A stretch of 19,553 nucleotides of DNA from Chloroflexota bacterium (GTDB taxonomy: Bacteria; Chloroflexota; Dehalococcoidia; SM23-28-2; RBG-16-64-32), in assembly GCA_022564695.1 (NCBI GenBank), contig JADFKX010000017.1:1-19553 (forward strand), in the 5' to 3' direction. Of the stretch, positions 15,667 through 19,553 are shown in pieces. Under the pieces are notes generated by a model. That model ran no database searches. It was not told where the DNA came from and worked only from the letters and a program-made list of their open reading frames with translations. The position numbers and the translations under genes were made by a program. Each line of letters opens with the position of its first letter. Within the stretch, counting starts at the first letter, position 1.

Positions 15667-16292
15667 GACCGGAGTCGATAATCCCATATGTCGTAGAGCA
15701 GAGCCCGCGCGGTGAGCGCGCCTTCGATATCTTTTCGCTGCTGTTGAAGGAGCGCATCGTCTTCCTGGGTTACCCGATCGATGACCAGATCGCCAACGTC
15801 ATCATCGCCCAGCTCCTCTACCTGGAGCGGGAGGACCCGGACAAGGACATCAACATGTACATTAACTCGCCGGGCGGCGTGATCAGCGCCGGGCTGGCGA
15901 TTTACGATACGATGCAGCTCATGCGTTGTGACTTGGCCACGATCTGCGTCGGTGAGTGCGCCAGCATGGCCACCGTGCTCCTCGCCGGCGGGACGAAAGG
16001 CAAGCGGTACGCTCTCCCCCACTCCACTATTCACATCCATCAGGCGCGGGGCGGCGCCACCGGCCAGGCGGCCGATATCGAGATCCACGCCAAGGAAGTG
16101 CTCCGCCGCAATGAGGTCGTGAAGGAGATCCTGTCGCGTCACACCGGGCGCTCTATGGAGGAGATCACCCGCGATACTGATCGCGACTTCTTCATGGACG
16201 CCGAGCGCGCCAAGGACTACGGCATAGTCGACGAGATATTGACCGGCGGCAAGCTGGCTGCCGTCGCCGGCGGAGACTCTGCTAAGGAGTAG
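15663..16292 (+). CDS. clpP: ATP-dependent Clp protease proteolytic subunit
   Basis: The 209-residue serine protease forms the tetradecameric barrel that degrades proteins unfolded by ClpX. The catalytic triad is intact: Ser101 in GECASMA, His126 in STIHIHQ and Asp175 in DTDRDFF, with spacing equal to that of the E. coli enzyme. ERIVFLGYPIDD and INSPGGVISAG (oxyanion glycines) are typical. The predicted propeptide is very short. It lies in the standard tig-clpP-clpX order; its GTG overlaps the tig TGA by 4 nt, and clpX starts 3 nt after its stop, so the three are one operon. Confidence 0.97.
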   Translation: MRPESIIPYVVEQSPRGERAFDIFSLLLKERIVFLGYPIDDQIANVIIAQLLYLEREDPDKDINMYINSPGGVISAGLAIYDTMQLMRCDLATICVGECASMATVLLAGGTKGKRYALPHSTIHIHQARGGATGQAADIEIHAKEVLRRNEVVKEILSRHTGRSMEEITRDTDRDFFMDAERAKDYGIVDEILTGGKLAAVAGGDSAKE

Positions 16293-16295
16293 CCC

Positions 16296-17600
16296 ATGCC
16301 CAACGCTAAAGGGGGCAAGACCAGCGCCACCTACACCTGCTCGTTCTGCGGCAAGAACCAGGAACAGGTTCGGCGCCTGATCGCCGGGCCCGGCGCCGTC
16401 TACATCTGCAACGAGTGTGTAGAGCTGTGCCGCGAGATCATCCAGGAGGAAAAGCCCAGCCCCTCGCGGCCCAAGCTGCCGTTGCAGAAGATTCCCCCTC
16501 CCAAGATGATCTACGAGCAGCTCAGCGAGTACGTCGTGGGGCAGGAGCAGGCCAAGAAGGTCCTCTCCGTGGCGGTCTACAACCACTACAAGCGCATAGG
16601 CGCCGCGCCCAACAGCGAAGTGGAGCTGGAGAAGAGCAATATCCTGCTGCTGGGGCCCACCGGCTGCGGCAAGACGCTCCTGGCCCGCACCCTGGCCGAT
16701 ATACTCGACGTGCCCTTCACCATTGCCGACGCCACCGCCCTTACCGAGGCCGGCTACGTGGGCGAGGACGTGGAGAACATCCTCCTCCGTCTGATCCAGG
16801 CCGCCGATTTCGACGTGGCCAAGGCGGAACGGGGGATCATCTATATTGACGAGATAGACAAGATCACCCGCAAGAGCGGGGACAACCCCTCCATAACGCG
16901 CGACGTCTCGGGAGAGGGCGTGCAGCAGGCGCTCCTGAAGATCATTGAGGGCTGCGTGGCCAACGTGCCCCCACAGGGGGGGCGCAAGCACCCGCACCAG
17001 GATTTCATCCAGATCAACACCGCCAACGTGCTGTTCATCTGCGGCGGCTCTTTCCAGGGGCTGGACTCCATCGTCGATGCCCGCGCCGGCAAGGGGCGCC
17101 GCACCATCGGGTTCCGCTCAGGCATGGCGGAAAAGAGCCGCGCCGATACCGTGGACGAGCTGCTCAAGCAGGTAATCCACGACGACCTGCTCAAATACGG
17201 TCTCATCCCGGAGTTCGTGGGCCGTATTGCGATGGTCGTCTCCCTGCAGACGCTGGACGAGGACGCCCTGGTACGCATCCTTACCGAGCCCAAGAACGCC
17301 CTGGTTCGCCAGTATCAGAAGTTCTTCTCCCTGGACGGCGTGGAGCTGGTGTTCACGGACGATGCCCTCAAAGCCACGGCTGAGGAGGCGATGAGCCACA
17401 AGACCGGCGCTCGCGGCCTCCGCACCGTCCTGGAGGACTGCCTGCTGGACGTCATGTACGAGATACCTTCGCGCGACGACGTTAAGAAGTGCGTCGTAGA
17501 CGCTAACGCCGTCCGCGGCCTGCGGCGGCCGCTGCTGCTGACTGGCTCCGGACAGGTGGTGGAGCTCTGGGGCGCCGAGCCTAAGGGCGAGACGGCTTGA
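16296..17600 (+). CDS. clpX: ATP-dependent Clp protease ATP-binding subunit ClpX
   Basis: The 434-residue AAA+ unfoldase feeds substrates to ClpP. An N-terminal zinc finger uses Cys15, Cys18, Cys38 and Cys41. Walker A is GPTGCGKT (120-127), pore-1 loop GYVG (153-156), Walker B IIYIDE (181-186) and the RKH loop 230-232. The IGF loop (271-273) docks into ClpP. The C-terminal small domain carries KTGARGLRTVLEDCLLDVMYE. All elements needed for ClpXP are present. A 575-residue antisense frame over clpP and clpX is a GC-driven shadow. Confidence 0.97.
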   Translation: MPNAKGGKTSATYTCSFCGKNQEQVRRLIAGPGAVYICNECVELCREIIQEEKPSPSRPKLPLQKIPPPKMIYEQLSEYVVGQEQAKKVLSVAVYNHYKRIGAAPNSEVELEKSNILLLGPTGCGKTLLARTLADILDVPFTIADATALTEAGYVGEDVENILLRLIQAADFDVAKAERGIIYIDEIDKITRKSGDNPSITRDVSGEGVQQALLKIIEGCVANVPPQGGRKHPHQDFIQINTANVLFICGGSFQGLDSIVDARAGKGRRTIGFRSGMAEKSRADTVDELLKQVIHDDLLKYGLIPEFVGRIAMVVSLQTLDEDALVRILTEPKNALVRQYQKFFSLDGVELVFTDDALKATAEEAMSHKTGARGLRTVLEDCLLDVMYEIPSRDDVKKCVVDANAVRGLRRPLLLTGSGQVVELWGAEPKGETA

Positions 17601-17626
17601 GCTAGACCGCGCCCGTTTCGGAACCC

Positions 17627-17654
17627 AACGCCCGGGCCCTCGTGCCTGGGCGTT
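17627..17654. terminator. Strong stem-loop after clpX, likely operon terminator
   Basis: AACGCCCGGGC (17627-17637) pairs with GCCTGGGCGTT (17644-17654) over a 6-nt loop, with 10 of 11 positions complementary. The following bases (CGTGCT) lack a T-run, so rho-independent action is uncertain. It separates the clpX operon from the tlyA promoter a few bases later. Confidence 0.5.
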
Positions 17655-17656
17655 CG

Positions 17657-17665
17657 TGCTATCCT
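17657..17665 (+). promoter_or_regulatory. Extended -10 element of tlyA-nadK
   Basis: TGCTATCCT (TGn plus TATCCT) ends 10 nt before the ATG at 17676, predicting a leader of about 4 nt. A GAGGGG at 17666-17671 could act as a Shine-Dalgarno only if transcription begins further upstream. Confidence 0.4.
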
Positions 17666-17675
17666 GAGGGGTGTT

Positions 17676-18431
17676 ATGGGCAAGCGGAGGTTGGATGTGC
17701 TCCTCCTGAAGCGCGGCCTGTTTGATAGCCGCGAGAAGGCGCGCGTCGCCGTGATGGCCGGCTCCGTCCTGGTGAACGACTCGCCGGCGGTCAAGCCGGC
17801 CAGCCTGGTGGACGAAGGCTCGCGCCTGCGCCTGGTGGAGAGGCCCCGCTACGCCAGCCGCGGCGGCGATAAGCTGGAGCACGCCCTGGACAGCTTCGCG
17901 GTCGACGCCGCTAACGCAGTCGTCGCCGACTTCGGCGCCTCCACGGGAGGCTTCACGGACTGCCTCCTCCAGCGCGGCGCCGCCCGCGTCTACGCCATCG
18001 ACGTGGGGCGCGGCCAGCTCGCCTTGAAACTGCGACAGGATCCGCGGGTGGTCGTGATGGAAAGGGTAAACGCGCGCTATCTGGAAGCGCTTCCGGAGCC
18101 CATCGACCTGGTGACCGTTGACGTGGCGTTCATCTCTCTGCGCCTGGTTCTGCCATCGGCCAGACGCCTGCTGCGACCGGGCGCCGCCATCGTGGCGCTG
18201 TTCAAGCCCCAGTTTGAGGCCGCCAAGCGTGAGGTCGGCAAGGGCGGCGTCATCCGTGACCCGCTGATGCATGCCACGCTCATCGGGCGCTTCGCTGCCT
18301 GGTGCGTGGAGAACGGCCTGCGAATCCGAGGCCTGACGGCGTCGCCCCTGCTGGGCCCGGCGGGCAACCGCGAGTTCTTCTTCCACCTGCGGCCTGACCT
18401 GAGCGAAGTCGAAGGGGAGGCGTCCCCGTGA
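17676..18431 (+). CDS. tlyA: TlyA-family rRNA 2'-O-ribose methyltransferase (S4 plus FtsJ domains)
   Basis: The 251-residue protein has an N-terminal S4 RNA-binding domain (about 2-60, KRRLDVLLLKRGLFDSREKA) and an FtsJ/RrmJ-type Rossmann methyltransferase. The SAM site is DFGASTGGFTDCLLQRGA, then VYAIDVG. The K-D-K-E catalytic set is visible: Lys in SRGGDKLEHAL, Asp in VTVDVAFISL, Lys in LFKPQFE, Glu in NREFFFHL. Characterised homologues methylate 16S and 23S rRNA riboses and govern capreomycin sensitivity; the old 'hemolysin' label is secondary. The last residues (DLSEVEGEASP) lie over a dispersed palindromic repeat, so the natural C-terminus may have been extended. It overlaps nadK by 4 nt (GTGA). 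Confidence 0.93.
   Translation: MGKRRLDVLLLKRGLFDSREKARVAVMAGSVLVNDSPAVKPASLVDEGSRLRLVERPRYASRGGDKLEHALDSFAVDAANAVVADFGASTGGFTDCLLQRGAARVYAIDVGRGQLALKLRQDPRVVVMERVNARYLEALPEPIDLVTVDVAFISLRLVLPSARRLLRPGAAIVALFKPQFEAAKREVGKGGVIRDPLMHATLIGRFAAWCVENGLRIRGLTASPLLGPAGNREFFFHLRPDLSEVEGEASP
18392..18417. repeat. REP-like dispersed palindromic repeat (CTTCGACTTCGCTCAGG type) in the 3' end of tlyA
   Basis: The plus strand reads GACCTGAGCGAAGTCGAAGG; the reverse complement is the CTTCGACTTCGCTCAGG sequence that recurs in many bacterial genomes, often intergenic. In the minus frame it reads LRLRSGQA, a peptide seen in many mis-annotated frames. Here it codes for the last residues of TlyA. Recognition is from memory; one degenerate copy may exist at 5764-5791. 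Confidence 0.45.
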
Positions 18432-19306
18432 ACAAGGTCGGCATCTTCATCGCCGCCCGCTGGCGGGGCGCCGATGAACTGCTGGAGAGCCTGCGCGACA
18501 TGCTCGCCTCGCAGGTGAAGGAGGTGTGGCAGACCTCCAACTGGGATGACTCAGCAGCCCAGGAGCAGATCGAAGGGACGGACTGCATCATCTGCCTGGG
18601 CGGCGATGGCTCAGTGCTGTGGGCGGCGCGGGCGGTTGTGCCTCACGCCGTGCCAATCTTCGGCGTTAACATGGGACGCCTCGGCTTCCTGGCCGAGATC
18701 GGCCCCAAGGAGCTGATGGATAAGCTTCCCCGCGTCCTGGCGGGCGAGGGCCGTGTTGAGGAGCGGGCGATGCTCCAGGTTCGGATCCCGGTCTGGGGCC
18801 AGACGTTCCAGGCCCTGAACGACGTTGTGGTCGGCCGTTCTCTTGCCGGTCGGCCCGTCTACCTGGACGTGTCCGTAGACGGTCGCCGCTTGGCCGTCTA
18901 CCGCTCAGACGCCGTTATCGTGGCCACCGCCACCGGCAGCACCGGCTACTCCCTGTCCGCCGGCGGACCTATCCTCCATCCGGAATCGCGAAACCTGGTG
19001 CTGACCCCGGTGGCGCCGCACCTCGCGCCGGCGCGGTCCCTGGTTCTGCCTGAGGATGCCGTTGTCGATCTCGTGCTGAGCACGGAGGAGGGCGCCACCG
19101 TCAGCGTCGATGGGCAGGTGAACCGCTCCCTGGAGAGCGGGGACAGCGTCTCCGTCTGTCGCAGCCCGCACGTCGCCCGCTTCCTGCGGCTGTCCGAGTC
19201 GTCAGACCACTATCGCATCCTGGCCGAGAGGATGGAGTGGCTGACCGGGATCAACCCCGCGAAGTACCCGGAGATATTCGATCAGAAGGGCGCCGGGCCC
19301 AAGTAG
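18428..19306 (+). CDS. nadK: NAD kinase (ATP/polyphosphate NAD kinase)
   Basis: The 292-residue cytoplasmic kinase makes NADP from NAD. Family motifs in order are LGGDGSVLWAAR with the catalytic GGD (58-60), NMGRLGFLAE, ALNDVVVGR (in place of the usual A-L-N-E) and TATGSTGYSLSAGGP, which binds the nicotinamide ribose; VSVDGQ follows. The C-terminal stretch after 270 (EWLTGINPAKYPEIFDQKGA) is family-variable. The GTG start overlaps the tlyA TGA as GTGA, so expression is coupled to tlyA. Confidence 0.95.
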   Translation: MNKVGIFIAARWRGADELLESLRDMLASQVKEVWQTSNWDDSAAQEQIEGTDCIICLGGDGSVLWAARAVVPHAVPIFGVNMGRLGFLAEIGPKELMDKLPRVLAGEGRVEERAMLQVRIPVWGQTFQALNDVVVGRSLAGRPVYLDVSVDGRRLAVYRSDAVIVATATGSTGYSLSAGGPILHPESRNLVLTPVAPHLAPARSLVLPEDAVVDLVLSTEEGATVSVDGQVNRSLESGDSVSVCRSPHVARFLRLSESSDHYRILAERMEWLTGINPAKYPEIFDQKGAGPK

Positions 19307-19335
19307 CGGCGGAGCCCACACACCGGATACGGCAC

Positions 19336-19553
19336 TTGTCCGAACCCTCCCCCGAACGAGTCCTGAAGAGCCGCCGCCTTTACGAAGGGCGGATCCTGAA
19401 CCTGCGAATCGATACCGTTGAGCTGCCGGGAGGCCTCAAGGCCACCCGCGAGGTCGTGGAGCACAGCGACGTTGTCGCTATAGTGCCTCTCCTGGAGGAG
19501 GGCGATGTGCTTCTCGTCCGTCAGTATCGCCTGCCCACGGAGAAGGTGCTGCT
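19336..19553 (+). CDS. NUDIX hydrolase, ADP-ribose pyrophosphatase type, 3' truncated by the window edge
   Basis: Seventy-two codons are visible. LKSRRLYEGRILNLRIDTVE with the following LPGGLKATREVVEHSDVVAI is the N-terminal domain of NudF/YffH-type ADP-ribose pyrophosphatases, and VLLVRQYRLPTEK leads into the NUDIX fold. The NUDIX box itself lies beyond the window. The TTG at 19336 is the only plausible start after the nadK stop, 29 nt downstream; no clear Shine-Dalgarno precedes it, so the start is uncertain. Products would be AMP and ribose 5-phosphate from ADP-ribose, which pairs naturally with NAD kinase in NAD turnover. Confidence 0.85.
   Translation, partial: MSEPSPERVLKSRRLYEGRILNLRIDTVELPGGLKATREVVEHSDVVAIVPLLEEGDVLLVRQYRLPTEKVL

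Noticed and set aside
15270..16997. A 575-codon antisense open frame over tig, clpP and clpX
   Set aside because: It lies opposite genes with complete catalytic motifs, shows no known motif, and long antisense frames are expected in GC-rich codon-biased DNA.
17118..18386. A 422-codon antisense open frame over clpX and tlyA
   Set aside because: Low-complexity His/Gln/Arg/Ala-rich translation, spans an obvious terminator and promoter, and no family resemblance; a shadow of the sense genes.

Overview
The window is GC-rich, densely packed chromosomal DNA from a bacterium. The mix of genes, together with apparent leaderless starts behind TAnnnT -10 boxes, fits a Chloroflexota (Dehalococcoidia-like) genome, possibly from a metagenome. 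That placement is an inference with moderate confidence, because no rRNA or other marker is present. I saw no rRNA, tRNA, CRISPR array or intact mobile element.

Layout. (1) 3-2044: the 3' part of a class II histone-deacetylase-like amidohydrolase, convergent with hemW; their stop codons share a CTAG. (2) 2186-6189: a cell-surface glycan or glycosylation block. It holds a GtrA-like membrane protein, a Gpi18-like GT-C glycosyltransferase and a PMT-family GT-C glycosyltransferase. It ends in a scar where the C-terminus of an IS3/IS481-type transposase abuts the C-terminus of a PIG-V-like membrane protein. (3) 6202-8036: a PQQ-type sugar dehydrogenase-like lipoprotein with an Asn where the catalytic His is expected, and a single-pass membrane protein of unknown function. 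(4) 8202-10007: aspS, of the apparently non-discriminating type. (5) 10020-14233: a promoter and an operon of peptide/opine-type ABC importer genes (binding protein and two permeases, no ATPase) followed by a GNAT acetyltransferase. (6) 14280-17600: the classical tig-clpP-clpX protein-quality-control operon. (7) 17660-19553: tlyA-nadK and the start of a NUDIX ADP-ribose pyrophosphatase, cut by the window end.

How the genes work together. Trigger factor folds nascent chains and ClpXP removes failed ones; tig and clpP overlap by GTGA, which suggests translational coupling. NAD kinase and the NUDIX hydrolase both act on nicotinamide nucleotides. The GtrA and GT-C genes would use lipid-linked sugars to decorate surface polymers or proteins.

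The most notable signals are two. First, extended -10 boxes (TGnTAnnnT) repeatedly sit 6-10 nt before start codons, which predicts leaderless or nearly leaderless mRNAs. Second, the 5879-6189 scar has changed the apparent N-terminus of the PMT gene and supplied the promoter region of the next gene. I found no convincing new multi-gene system.
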